From positions 1 through 64,000 of the forward strand of contig CBDFGB010000009.1 of NCBI GenBank assembly GCA_965246915.1: 64,000 nt of DNA. Direction: 5' to 3'. Shown here piece by piece: positions 53,062-62,309 of the stretch; position 1 is the stretch's first letter; every line of letters begins with the position of its first letter. A program made the position numbers and the translations under genes. The notes below the pieces were generated by a model. The model saw only the letters and a list, made by a program, of their open reading frames with translations. It did no database searches and was not told the origin of the DNA. Origin of the DNA: CAVRQM01 sp965246915 (GTDB taxonomy: Bacteria; Pseudomonadota; Alphaproteobacteria; Acetobacterales; Acetobacteraceae).

Positions 53062-53515
53062 CGTTTCGGACGCCCGTCGGCGAATGATGCGAGCCGTCAA
53101 GTCCAAGAACACGATGCCAGAACTGTTGGTCCGGCGGCTACTACACCGCATGGGCTACCGCTTCCGTCTACATCGGAGGGAGCTCCCTGGGACCCCAGAC
53201 ATCACGTTTCCATCCAGAATGAAGGTGGTCGAAGTGATGGGATGCTTTTGGCACGGGCATGACTGCTCCCGGAGCAAGCTGCCGAAAACCAGATCGGAGT
53301 TCTGGGCGGGCAAGCTCGATGCTAATCGGCGCCGAGACGCCGCGAACCATCGACGTCTCGAGGAGCTCGGATGGAACCTCCTCGGTATCTGGCAGTGCGA
53401 GATGAAAGACGTTCCGGTTTTGGAAAGCCGTTTAAGTGGCTTTCTCGGACCGCCTGGACGGGTGTCGCCTGCCAAAGACGGTTGCCGTTGCCAAGGGGGT
53501 CGAAGCGGATTCTAA
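53036..53515 (+). CDS. vsr: Very short patch repair (Vsr) mismatch endonuclease
   Basis: Vsr nicks next to T in T:G mismatches made when 5-methylcytosine deaminates, protecting sites of a companion C5 methylase. The 159-residue protein shows DARRRMMRAVKSKNTMPELLVRRLLHRMGYRFRLHRR, the catalytic Asp in LPGTPDITF, and the His/Cys metal region GCFWHGHDCSRSKLPKT with SEFWAGKL and the late LGIWQCE. ATG 53036 matches the family start; an in-frame start at 52967 would add a non-conserved leader inside the integrase gene. It overlaps the integrase end by 26 bp. It is followed by the methylase, the classical vsr-dcm pairing. Confidence 0.94.
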   Translation: MPTGEERGDVSDARRRMMRAVKSKNTMPELLVRRLLHRMGYRFRLHRRELPGTPDITFPSRMKVVEVMGCFWHGHDCSRSKLPKTRSEFWAGKLDANRRRDAANHRRLEELGWNLLGIWQCEMKDVPVLESRLSGFLGPPGRVSPAKDGCRCQGGRSGF

Positions 53516-53571
53516 TCGGCTCACGGACTCTGGGAGTATGGGCCGCCCGCGGGACAATGGGAGGGAGAAGC

Positions 53572-54687
53572 ATGGGCGACGAAGTGGCAACAGTGCTTAC
53601 TACCGTCCCGAAGATACGACCGCAGGTCGCCAAAATGCCCTTGCAAGCCCGCATGGAAGCTTGGGATTTTTTTAGCGGATGTGGCGGCACAAGTGCCGGC
53701 TTCCGGAAGGCCGGCATGGACGTTCGCCTGGGATTGGACATAGACCCCGAGGCGGCTCGCACATTCAGAAGAAACTTTCCGGAAGCACGGTTCGTCGAGA
53801 GCGACATCCGTGCGGTTAGCGCGTGCAGCCTTGACCAATATTTGCGTTCCGGCGCCGCAGCCGGTCCGCTCGTCTTTGCCGCCTGCGCCCCTTGCCAGCC
53901 TTTTTCGAGGCAAAACAGGCTCAAACGGGCGGACGACATGCGTAGCTCACTGCTACGAGAATTGCGCCGCTTCATCTCCCGTTTCAGACCGGACTATGTC
54001 TTTGTCGAGAATGTTCCGGGCATGCAGCACGGTTGTCTCGACGGGAAGCCATTCCAAGACTTTGTCGCTTTCCTGCGTAGCCTTCGCTACGGCGTGGATT
54101 ACGCTGTGTTGGAGGCATTGGACTTTGGGGTTCCGCAACGTCGCAGCCGCTTGATACTTACCGCATCCCGTCACGGGAGCCCAGGTATGCCGGCTCCCAG
54201 CCACGGCAGTGGCCGCGAACCCTATCAAACAGTCTGGGATGCCATTGGCCAATATCCTTGCCTTCAGGCGGGCGAAGTCCACGACCAAGTTGCAAATCAC
54301 GCGGCGCCTTCCCTCTCGCCGATAACGAAGGCGCGCCTACGTTCTACTCCGGAAGGCGGAGGGCGGAGAGATTGGCCGCAGCACCTGGTGCTGGACTGCC
54401 ACCAGGACCATGATGGCCACTCCGACGTCTATGGCAGACTTCACCGAGCACGACCATCGGGCACGCTGACGACTCGTTGCATAAGCGTGTCTAACGGACG
54501 GTTTGCCCACCCAACGCAGGATCGCTCCATCACACCACGGGAGGCCGCCGCGCTACAGACGTTCCCGGACTCCTTTGTCTTCGAGGGTGGCACAAACTCG
54601 GTAGCAAAGCAGATCGGAAACGCGGTCTCCGTGAAATTAGCACAGGCTTTCGGGGAGCACTTCGTATCCCATTGGGCCTCGCGGTAG
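53572..54687 (+). CDS. dcm: C5-cytosine DNA methyltransferase
   Basis: It transfers methyl groups from SAM to cytosine C5 in a specific DNA sequence. The 371-residue enzyme has motif I WDFFSGCGGTSAGF (near 32-44), motif IV with the catalytic Cys (C108 in CAPCQPFSRQ), motif VI FVENVPGM (E146-N147-V148), motif VIII VPQRRSRLI, a fairly short target-recognition region, and motifs IX-X (GTLTTRC and KQIGNAV). ATG 53572 follows GGGAGGGAG; the frame is open upstream into vsr. It is 56 bp after vsr and 14 bp before the ATPase gene. The recognition sequence cannot be predicted. Confidence 0.95.
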   Translation: MGDEVATVLTTVPKIRPQVAKMPLQARMEAWDFFSGCGGTSAGFRKAGMDVRLGLDIDPEAARTFRRNFPEARFVESDIRAVSACSLDQYLRSGAAAGPLVFAACAPCQPFSRQNRLKRADDMRSSLLRELRRFISRFRPDYVFVENVPGMQHGCLDGKPFQDFVAFLRSLRYGVDYAVLEALDFGVPQRRSRLILTASRHGSPGMPAPSHGSGREPYQTVWDAIGQYPCLQAGEVHDQVANHAAPSLSPITKARLRSTPEGGGRRDWPQHLVLDCHQDHDGHSDVYGRLHRARPSGTLTTRCISVSNGRFAHPTQDRSITPREAAALQTFPDSFVFEGGTNSVAKQIGNAVSVKLAQAFGEHFVSHWASR

Positions 54688-54701
54688 GACGTGGGATAAA
54701 A

Positions 54702-57700
54702 ATGGCAAAGGTACGCTTTGCGGCCCGTGCCGTTGACATGCTGGGACGCCAGCAAGTCGCGGGCATTCCGACCGCTATACATGAACTGTTTAAGAACGCC
54801 CACGATGCCTACGCGCACAACGTCGAGGTAGATTATTGGCGCCGCGACGCCCTACTGCTGCTTCGGGACGACGGCGTCGGCATGACGACGAGAGACTTCG
54901 AGGATCGTTGGCTGTCGATCGCAACCGACAGCAAGGCAGAGGGAGGAACGATGGCGCCACTGCCATCGCCGGTCGATGGTGTCCGATCCCGGCCCGTCCT
55001 CGGCGAGAAAGGCATCGGTCGCTTGTCGATGGCCACGCTCGGTCCGCTCGTTTTGATCCTCACCAAAGCCTTATCGGAAGACCAAGCCATCACCGCGGCC
55101 CTGGTTCATTGGAGGCTATTTGAAGTACCTGGAATCTGGGGTGATATGGTGGACATCCCAATCGAGCGGCACCAGGGCGACCGTTTGCCAGATGCTGAGC
55201 TGATGGACCGCCTCAAAAACGTAGTTCTGTCAAATGCTGAAGCACTCGGCCGCATAAGCCCGTCTCCGGTGTTTGAAGCTGTCAGAGCCGACGTCCGTGC
55301 ATTCGACATAGACATCGGTTCCTTCTATGCAGCGGTCGGCGGTCAGAGGCTCGACCTCCCGCAGGTGTCTGGCACGCACTTCCTGATTAAGCCCACTGAC
55401 CGAATTATCGAGCGGGACATCGACGACGAAGACCGTGACGTCGCATCTCCCCTGCGGCGCACCCTGCTCGGATTCGCCAATACTATGTTGCCTGGGCTGC
55501 CGCCCCCGTCGGTTGCGACAGCTTTTCGCGATCATAGAACTGATGGTACGGTCGATGATATCATCGGGGCTGAAAGCTTCTTTACTCCCTCTGAATTCGA
55601 CGAAGCCGACCACCGAGTCGTTGGTAGCTTCGACGATTACGGCAGGTTCAGGGGTAGTGTAGGCGTTTTCGGGACGGAGTCCCAACATTACGACGTTGTT
55701 TGGAAAGAAGCCGCAGGTCAGGCTACCCTGTGCGGACCCTTTGATCTTGCGTTTGGCTACGTCATGGGCAATGCGCGGGATTCACGGCTGGATCCGGAAC
55801 AGCACGCCCGAATGATGGCCAAGCTCGACAAGATCGGGGGGATTTACCTGTATCGTGATGGCATACGCATCCTGCCCTACGGCAACTCCGACTATGACTT
55901 CTTGCACATCGAAGTCCGGCGGAACAGGCAGATGGCCAGATCATTTTTTTGTATCGCCGAATGTTCGGCGCAATTCAGACCACGCGCGAGCAGAACGGGA
56001 ACTTAAACGAAAAGGCTGGCCGGGAGGGTTTCAAGGAAAATGAAGCCTATCGACAATTCAGGCGGGTCCTCGAAAATTTCCTCGTTCAGCTTGCCGCCGA
56101 TTTCTTTGTGGATGGCGGCCGAAACGCCGAAACGTTTCAGGACGTTCGAATCGAGCTAAATCGGAAAGAAGAAGTCCGCAAACGGCGAGAGCGGAGGACG
56201 AGAGATAGGCAAGCACGACTTACTCAAGACCTTGAGCGCGTATTTAGCCTCTTCGACGGCGACGCACCCGCCCGCATGGCCGAAGAAATCAGGCGACGCA
56301 CCGAGGAGCGACTCCGCCTGGCAGCGTCGGCCGGCGACAATCGCACAGCGGCGGCGGAGATGCTCAGAGTGCAGGCTGAGACCAGGCGTGAGCTGATGGA
56401 GTTTAAAAAGAGGTTGACGGTGGTAAAGCCGGCCGGCTTCGGCCTGACGAAGGGCTTGCAGAGGGAGTGGTCTTCCTATCGGGAACAAGCAGCACGTTTC
56501 GAGAAGGAGGTCCACATGCCTCTTGCTATTGCCGTTGATCGGCTGGTCGGGGAGATCGCCGAGGAGACGTCGGTGCCGCTTGATCGGCGCAAGCAAGTGA
56601 CCGAAGCCGTTGACGACAATATAACGGAAGCGAAACGCAATCTCCAGGGACAACTGAAGTCCTTGTCCGAGGTCGCGGAGGCAACCCGCTTGACGCTGTT
56701 GGAAGCTGGGCGGGCGTCGATCACAAGGTTTGAAGAGACAGTTCGGCAGGTGGAGGGTCGGTTGGCGGTGACAGACCTGACATCTATGCCGGATGAGGAG
56801 TTTTACGGTTTCGGGGAGAAACTTGCGGCCGAGATCGTGGACACGGGCGAGCTTGAGGTTAAGGCGATGGCCGACCTTCGGGACCGCGTCTCGCGGGCGA
56901 CCGCGCCGGCAACTGAGGACGAGCCGGCAGCCGACGAGCTTACTGAGGTGTTCGAAGAAGAATTAACCGGTTTAAGAGAGGAGATGAATGTTAACCTCGA
57001 ACTCGCGCAAGTGGGTATGGCCCTTGGAATAGTACAACACGAATTCCGCGCCGCTGTCCGAGAGGTACGGGCAAACATACGCGCGCTCTCCCCGTGGGCA
57101 CACCGAAACGTCGGGCTACGCCCGATTCACCGCGGTCTCAGAACAGCATTCGAGCACCTGGACGGCTATCTCACTATGTTTGCGCCGCTCGACCGGAGGC
57201 TGAGAAGGACGAAGGTTGGTCTCTCCGGCGAAAGAGTCCTGGGATTTTTGCGGGAGCTTTTCGAAAGTCGGCTAGAACAGAAGGGTGCGGCTATCATCGC
57301 AACAGACGCATTTCGAGAGCGGGAACTGTTTGGCTATCCGTCAACGTTCCTGCCCGTGTTCGTCAATTTGATCGACAACGCCCTGCACTGGTTGCCCGAC
57401 GTCGGGCAGGGACCGCGTGAAGTCCTTCTGGACGTGGACGGGCCGGACCTGACCGTCGCAGACACGGGTACTGGCGTGCCCACGCGCGACCGGGACGCGG
57501 TGTTCGAATACGGCTTCTCTCGGAAACCCGGCGGTCGTGGTCTAGGCCTACATATCTCCCGTCAGGTGCTGCGCCGTCTCGGGTGGGACCTGCGGCTTGA
57601 TGAGACGGGAGTGGACGTGGGCGCGCGCTTCCGCCTCGTTCCGCCTGCGGAGGACCCCACGGCCGTTGCGGATCAGGCTAACGGGCGCGCGCCGCTATGA
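54702..57700 (+). pseudogene. Large MutL/MORC/Hsp90-like GHKL ATPase fused to a histidine-kinase-like module, frame-broken at a T7 run
   Basis: Two overlapping frames, 54702-56006 and from about 55949 to 57700, reconstruct one protein of about 1,000 residues. The N-terminal GHKL ATPase has the N-box HELFKNAHDA (E28, N32), G1 motif RDDGVGM (D57) and G2 motif GEKGIGRLS (101-109). The middle (about residues 450-750) is rich in charged coiled-coil helices. A second module has a kinase-like H-box IVQHEFRAAV (His codon 57038-57040), an N-box FVNLIDNALHW, G1 VADTGTGVP and G2 GGRGLGLHIS. Frames change within TTTTTTT (55944-55950), where one T is lacking; restoring it gives a smooth SFFLYRRMFGAI junction. 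It may be a disabled gene, an assembly error, or made by slippage. Related GHKL ATPases occur in restriction-modification neighbourhoods. Confidence 0.8.
55944..55950 (+). other. T7 homopolymer at the frame change (possible slippage site)
   Basis: The run TCA TTT TTT TGT precedes the point where the protein homology leaves one frame and continues in the -1 frame. One additional T would restore a single frame. It is not a canonical X-XXY-YYZ heptamer (the base before the run is A), but U7 runs can support polymerase or single-codon ribosome slippage. Confidence 0.5.
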
Positions 57701-59424
57701 GCTTTACCGAGACGTGCCGCAGCGTCGCCGAGCAGTTCATTCAAACAGTGGTCGTCATCGACGACAGGGGCTTCGCAGAGCGGCCGCGCGAGGCGATGAC
57801 TCCGGAGGCTGCCCAGCCCGACACCCGCGGCTACGAGATGCCCACTGGGATGACTGAACAATCGATTTCCAGTGACTTTGCCGAGGAACCGCCGGATTTG
57901 TCGGGCGACCCCGACCCAATAAAACACGATTTGGATGGCATGGGGCTTACGCGCCGTTTTGGCGCGATGGGAATCAACTGCGCGGTTTACGTTCCGGATC
58001 CCGGCGAGTCATGCCTCGGTGGCGCGGGATCCGGGACGGACTGGACGTCGGCTCTTCTGGCACGACGTGCCGACATTGTAGTGGTGGACTGGCTGCTCGA
58101 CGGCCGAACGAGTAGGCAAGCTCGCGAATTTATAAAATGCATTCTGCAGGACGATAGGCAGCAGGGTGGCCGGCTACGACTCCTGGCGGTCTACACAGGG
58201 GCTGACGACCTGCAGGCGCATAGGCGAGACCTCCATTCCGACCTTACGGCTGCCGCCATTCAGTTGCAGGCGGACGAAACTGATGGCGTCGTGGCGCTGT
58301 CTGGTCCGCAGGTCCGTGTTGTCTTCCTGCACAAGGACCACGAGGCACTCCCACTGCGTGAACATGTCGTATCCGAAGCCGATCTTCCCGTACGCCTCGT
58401 CACAGAGTTCTCGCGCCTGGCCGAGGGCATCATGCCCGCCGTCGCGCTCGCGGCTATCTCGGCAGTGCGCGACGCTACTCATACCATATTGGCCAAGTTC
58501 AATCGGGATCTTGATCCGGCCCTCGCCGCACATCGAAGTATGCTAGAGACGACATCAGATGCCGAGGATTATGCACTACGTCTCGTGTCCGAAGAACTCC
58601 ATGTCCGCATAGATTGTGCGCGGCCAGACAGGTTTCAGCCGTCCGCTGCGGTGTTTGGGGAGTGGGTGGACCACCTCGTCGCCCAAGGCCGAGAATTCAA
58701 TCTGACCGGTACACCAGGCAATCTTGTCTCCGCCGACCAAGTGAAAGCGCTGTTGGCCGACGGCGCTTCGAAGCACGAAGTCATCGGAAGAGGTGACGGC
58801 AGCAGCGCTGTAAGCAGACGAAAGGTTTGGCGACACTTGACAACTCTGTTCAGCGCGCCGGCTTCGGAGGCGGAACTCGCCAATCTGACCTTCTCTAGGA
58901 TGGCGCTGCTGGGGCGAGAAGCATACGGGAAGCCGGACCTCCCGGGGGGATGGTTGCCAACGTCAACTCTCGGCGCGGTGATCGCCCTAGTACCGAGTTC
59001 ATCTGATGAAGGTGGACCGTCGGCGGACCAGTACTACGTGTGCCTCCAGCCACGGTGCGACGCGGTACGGATCCCTGGGCCACGCCCGTTCCCTCTTTTG
59101 CCATTGGGTCTTCAAGAAGGCGGGTCGGACGCGTTCTCCCTGGTTGTTCGGACGCGGGGAGGAAAGGACTTGAGATTGCAACCAAGGACCAGCCCGTTCG
59201 AGATCCGGATGGTGGTATTCCCTCCGGCCGCCGGCATGGGCTTGGTCCGCGGAGAACGGGGAGCCGACGGCTTCCAGTTTCGCGATACGAAAGGCAGATC
59301 ATTTGAATGGCTGGGCGAGATGCGCTCATCCGTCGCTCAACGGGTTGCCCAGCAGATGTCATCTCAATTCGGTCGTGTAGGGCTCGACGAATTCGAGTGG
59401 CTGCGGCTAAGCGCCGAAAGTTAG
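57697..59424 (+). CDS. Receiver-domain protein (Response_reg_2-like) partnered with the ATPase/kinase
   Basis: The N-terminal part of this 575-residue protein is a receiver (CheY-like) domain with a long insertion. Acidic residues D22-D23 lie in TVVVIDDRG, the phospho-acceptor Asp in DIVVVDWLLDG (D131), the conserved Thr in LLAVYTGADD (T167) and the Lys in VVFLHKDHE (K213). The rest (about 225-575) has a helical middle part and a C-terminal domain (YYVCLQPRCDAVRI, ending SRVGLDEFEWLRLS-like as GRVGLDEFEWLRL) with no DNA-binding helix-turn-helix that I can identify. Its ATG overlaps the stop of the ATPase/kinase gene (ATGA), so the two are made together. It is likely phosphorylated by that protein's H-box. 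The output is unknown. Confidence 0.75.
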   Translation: MSFTETCRSVAEQFIQTVVVIDDRGFAERPREAMTPEAAQPDTRGYEMPTGMTEQSISSDFAEEPPDLSGDPDPIKHDLDGMGLTRRFGAMGINCAVYVPDPGESCLGGAGSGTDWTSALLARRADIVVVDWLLDGRTSRQAREFIKCILQDDRQQGGRLRLLAVYTGADDLQAHRRDLHSDLTAAAIQLQADETDGVVALSGPQVRVVFLHKDHEALPLREHVVSEADLPVRLVTEFSRLAEGIMPAVALAAISAVRDATHTILAKFNRDLDPALAAHRSMLETTSDAEDYALRLVSEELHVRIDCARPDRFQPSAAVFGEWVDHLVAQGREFNLTGTPGNLVSADQVKALLADGASKHEVIGRGDGSSAVSRRKVWRHLTTLFSAPASEAELANLTFSRMALLGREAYGKPDLPGGWLPTSTLGAVIALVPSSSDEGGPSADQYYVCLQPRCDAVRIPGPRPFPLLPLGLQEGGSDAFSLVVRTRGGKDLRLQPRTSPFEIRMVVFPPAAGMGLVRGERGADGFQFRDTKGRSFEWLGEMRSSVAQRVAQQMSSQFGRVGLDEFEWLRLSAES

Positions 59425-59502
59425 TAAGGCCGAATCCGGCCGAGTTATACAATCCAACTTGGTTGCGGGGCTCGGCGATCGACTGAGCTATGGTTTCAGC
59501 TA

Positions 59503-60339
59503 GGCTCAGGACCCATTGATGTCTTGCCCCGGCGCGGCGGTGTGTGATTCTGGCGAGGTCGGAGGTAGCCATGTCCGACCTGTTCCTGTTGTCGCTCACT
59601 CAGATGCGGCGTATCGAGCCGTTCTTCCCGCGGTCGCACGGCATCCCGCGCGTGGACGACCGGCGCGTGCTGAGCGGAATCGTCTACGTGATCCGCAACG
59701 GCCTGCAGTGGAAGGACGCGCCCAGCGGTTACGGGCCGCACAAAACGCTCTACAACCGTTTCGTGCGATGGAGCCGAATGGGTGTTTTCGAGCGCATCTT
59801 TGCAGCACTGGCGGCCGAACCCGACCCGCCCGAGCGGCTGATGATCGACAGCACCCACCTCAAAGCTCACCGGACTGCGTCCAGTTTGCTCAAAAAGGGG
59901 ATGCTCCGCGCTGCATCGGCATGACGCGGGGCGGGATACTCCAAACTGCACGCCGTCTGCGACGGGCTGGGCCGTCCGATCATCCTGATGCTGACCGAGG
60001 GGCAGATGAGCGACCATAAGGGCGCCAGCCTGTTGCTGCCATCTCTGCCGCCCGCCAAAGAGCTGCTTGCCGACCGCGGCTATGACAGTGACGCCTTCCG
60101 CGCCGGCCTCATCGAGCGCGGGATTGCGCCGTGCATTCCACCCGTCAAATGCCGAAAGGTGGCGCTGCCCTATGACAAGGCGCTTTACGGACAGCGCCAC
60201 CGCATCGAGAACGCCTTCGGCCGGATCAAAGACTGGAGGCGCATCGCCATGCGCTACGACCGCTGCGCTCACACTTTCTTCTCGGCCATCTGCATCGCCG
60301 CCACCGTTATCTTCTGGCTTGGACAATGAGTCCTGAGCC
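59503..60339 (+). mobile_element. IS427-group (IS5 family) insertion sequence, 837 bp
   Basis: The ends are imperfect 16-bp inverted repeats (GGCTCAGGACCCATTG at the left; the right end read inward is GGCTCAGGACTCATTG, one mismatch). The element is flanked by TA (59501-59502 and 60340-60341), consistent with the 2-bp target duplication of this group. Inside is a DDE transposase in two frames. It sits 78 bp beyond the receiver-protein gene, at or near the right edge of the island. Confidence 0.88.
59571..60329 (+). pseudogene. IS5-family transposase, frame-disrupted
   Basis: The first part (59571-59924) reads MSDLFLLSLTQMRRIEPFFP, NGLQWKDAPSGYGPHKTLYNRFV and MIDSTHLKAHRTA with the first catalytic Asp. 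The second part (from about 59938 to 60329) reads SKLHAVCDGLGRPIILML, LLADRGYDSDAF (second Asp), RHRIENAFGRIKDWRRIA (Glu) and FFSAICIAATVIFWL. IS427-type elements fuse these by a -1 shift at CAAAAAGGGG (59891-59900), which is present. However, the second part lies one frame off because of an apparent extra T at about 59937 (GGGATAC for GGGAAC). Even with the programmed shift no full transposase results, so this copy looks inactive. Confidence 0.8.
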
Positions 60340-60451
60340 TAGCGTGCGCCATGGTAGAGCCGGCGCAGAAGAGGAAGAGTGCCGAAAGGTGGTGTCGGGT
60401 GCTTACCGAGATCGGCGGCAACGGTGCGGGTGCCTTCGCTCACTTGCGACT

Positions 60452-61438
60452 TTACGAGTCGCGGCGGGAGGATCCTTCGCTCCCATGATCTTGGATGGCC
60501 GCGGATAGCGGCACGGCCTCACACCGGCGATCACCGTGCGACTCGCCTAGACGGCGCTTGAGAAAGTCGATGGCCACGCGGACCTTTGACGGCAGATGTT
60601 CGCGCGACGGATAAATCAGCCACGCGGCAGTGGCAAAGTCTGTCGCGGCCACACGGAGATGCGGAAACAGATCTACGAGCGCGCCAGCGGAAATGGAACG
60701 CGCGGCAAGCCAGTTGGGCAGCAACGCCGGGCCGAGGCTCAGCAGCGCGGCATCTCGCAGCGCGAGCGCGTTCGAGATCACGATGTCTCCTCCTACCGGC
60801 ACGATCTCCTCCATGCCCCCAGGTTGGCTTTGAAAGCGCCACCGGGTTCGATACTCAGGGAATGCGAAAAGCAAGCAGCGGCGGGTTTCCAAGTCGCTGG
60901 GAGCATTGGGTATGCCGTAACGAGCAAGATAGTCCGGCGTGGCGCAAACGCTGTAGCGCGTGTCCATCAGCTTCGTCGCCACCACGTCGCCATGCACGGC
61001 GGGCGCCAGACGGATTGCGAGATCGATCCGCTCGGCGACGAGGTCAAGATTTGCATCCGCCAGCAATAGCTCAACCGATATCCTCGGGAACTCGGCGCGG
61101 AATTCCGGCAGAAGCGGCACCAACTGCGTGGTGCCGAACGCGACGGACGCTGTCAGGCGAAGATGGCCGGCCGAACCCGCGGTCACGGCCATCCCGTTCT
61201 CTCTGGCACCCTCGAGCTGCTCCACTCCTGGCGTGACCCGCTGCAAATAGACCTCGCCGGCTTCCGTGAGCGAGGATTGCCGCGTCGTGCGGTGCAAGAG
61301 CCGGAAGCCGAGTTCGGTTTCCAACGCGCCGATTATGCGTGACACCGACGACGGCTCCATGCCCCGGTCGCGCGCGACCGCCGCGAAATTCCCGCGTCGC
61401 GCGACCTCGATGAAGAGCCTGATCGCCCCGATATCCAT
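60452..61438 (-). CDS. LysR-family transcriptional regulator
   Basis: This 328-residue regulator has the winged helix-turn-helix (IGAIRLFIEVARRGNFAAVARDRGMEPSSVSRIIGALE) and an effector-binding domain from about residue 90 (GHLRLTASVAFGTTQLVPLLPEFR). It is divergent from the first SDR gene with 110 bp between starts, suggesting it controls that gene and itself. The C-terminal tail (GESHGDRRCEAVPLS...) is longer than usual and runs toward the IS element; the original stop may have been lost by rearrangement at this island boundary. ATG 61438 matches the family start. Confidence 0.87.
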   Translation of the reverse strand: MDIGAIRLFIEVARRGNFAAVARDRGMEPSSVSRIIGALETELGFRLLHRTTRQSSLTEAGEVYLQRVTPGVEQLEGARENGMAVTAGSAGHLRLTASVAFGTTQLVPLLPEFRAEFPRISVELLLADANLDLVAERIDLAIRLAPAVHGDVVATKLMDTRYSVCATPDYLARYGIPNAPSDLETRRCLLFAFPEYRTRWRFQSQPGGMEEIVPVGGDIVISNALALRDAALLSLGPALLPNWLAARSISAGALVDLFPHLRVAATDFATAAWLIYPSREHLPSKVRVAIDFLKRRLGESHGDRRCEAVPLSAAIQDHGSEGSSRRDS

Positions 61439-61548
61439 GCAGCGCCTATTCTCGTGATTTCCGCACGACACTAACGGGTCGATACCCCTGTTTCCACGAA
61501 TTCGCGGCGGATACGACCAGCAGCATCATCGCTGGATCGGAGACCATC

Positions 61549-62274
61549 ATGAAGCTCGAGAACGCCACCGCCCTCGTCACGGGCGCGAACCGAGGTATCG
61601 GTCGCGAGATCGTCGCAAGCCTGATCTCCGCGGGCATTCGTAAGGTCTATGCCGTGGCCCGCACCGCCGGGTCGCTCGACGCCATCGTTGCATCGGGCGG
61701 CGGCCGGGTCGTTGCGCTTGCGGGTGACGTGACCGACGAGGCCGCCGTCGCAGCGCTCGCGCGCGCGGCCAGCGACGTGACGCTGCTCGTGAACAACGCC
61801 GGCGTTCTGGATTTCGGCGCGGTGCTAGAGGCGCCACGCACTGCGTTCGAACGCAACTTCGCAACGAACTTCTACGGCAAGCTGAACATGGCGCGCGCGT
61901 TCGCGCCAGTGATCGAGGCGAATGGCGGCGGTGCCATCGTCAATATGCTGACGCTCGTGGCACTCGCGTCGATGCCTGGGCTCGGGGTCTACAACGCGTC
62001 CAAGGCGGCGGCCTGGTCCATGACGCAGTCGCTGCGCGCCAACCTCGCCGGGAAAGGCATCACGGTGTTCGCCGTGTTTCCTGGCGCGGTCGACACCGAC
62101 ATGCTGGCCGGCGTCGACATGCCGAAAACCAGTCCCGGCGATGTCGCGCGCGCGATCGTCCATGGCGTCGTCGACGGAGCGGAGGACATTTTCCCCGACC
62201 CGATGTCCACTCAGCTCTACGGCGCGTGGCGCCAGGACCACAAGGCGGTGGAGCGGCAATTCGCCTCGATGTGA
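61549..62274 (+). CDS. Short-chain dehydrogenase/reductase (SDR)
   Basis: This 241-residue NAD(P)-dependent oxidoreductase has the cofactor motif TALVTGANRGIGREIV, the adenine-contact GDVTDEAAV, LVNNAGVLDFG, and the catalytic Tyr-Lys in YNASKAAAWSM, with the catalytic Ser position occupied by MLTLVAL (Thr/Leu), an atypical feature. PGAVDTDM follows. It is divergent from a LysR regulator and 35 bp upstream of a second SDR gene. Its start lies behind no strong ribosome site. The substrate is unknown. Confidence 0.88.
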   Translation: MKLENATALVTGANRGIGREIVASLISAGIRKVYAVARTAGSLDAIVASGGGRVVALAGDVTDEAAVAALARAASDVTLLVNNAGVLDFGAVLEAPRTAFERNFATNFYGKLNMARAFAPVIEANGGGAIVNMLTLVALASMPGLGVYNASKAAAWSMTQSLRANLAGKGITVFAVFPGAVDTDMLAGVDMPKTSPGDVARAIVHGVVDGAEDIFPDPMSTQLYGAWRQDHKAVERQFASM

Positions 62275-62309
62275 AAGACGATTTCTGTCGCTGGCGAAGG
62301 GGGAATTCG

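Larger units (their letters stand above)
51549..59502 (+). mobile_element. tRNA-Phe-associated genomic island carrying a modification/phosphorelay cluster
   Basis: The segment begins at the tRNA-Phe 3' end with a tyrosine integrase and continues with vsr, a C5 methylase, a two-ATPase protein and a receiver protein, all on the plus strand. Base composition falls clearly below the flanking maf-RNase-yacG and LysR-SDR regions, most visibly from 53 to 59.4 kb. Codon use is also different (more A/T-ending codons, TTT and AAA runs). The right boundary is uncertain; I set it at the edge of the IS element. Confidence 0.7.

Noticed and set aside
54687..54701. A separate promoter between the methylase and ATPase genes
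   Set aside because: Only 14 bp separate them, all consistent with a ribosome site; co-transcription is simpler.
55944..55950. Reading the T7 run as a canonical ribosomal -1 heptamer
   Set aside because: The base before the run is A and the codon phase gives A-TTT-TTT followed by TGT, so the X-XXY-YYZ rule is not met; slippage remains only a weaker possibility.
59428..59441. GGCCG-AATC-CGGCC hairpin after the receiver-protein gene as a terminator
   Set aside because: A 5-bp stem without a T run is not distinguishable from chance in this sequence.
60377..60392. GCCGAAAGGTGG after the IS repeats a stretch inside the transposase (around 60151), suggesting a partial IS copy
   Set aside because: The match is only about a dozen bases, the flanks do not align and no inverted repeat follows; it is probably chance.
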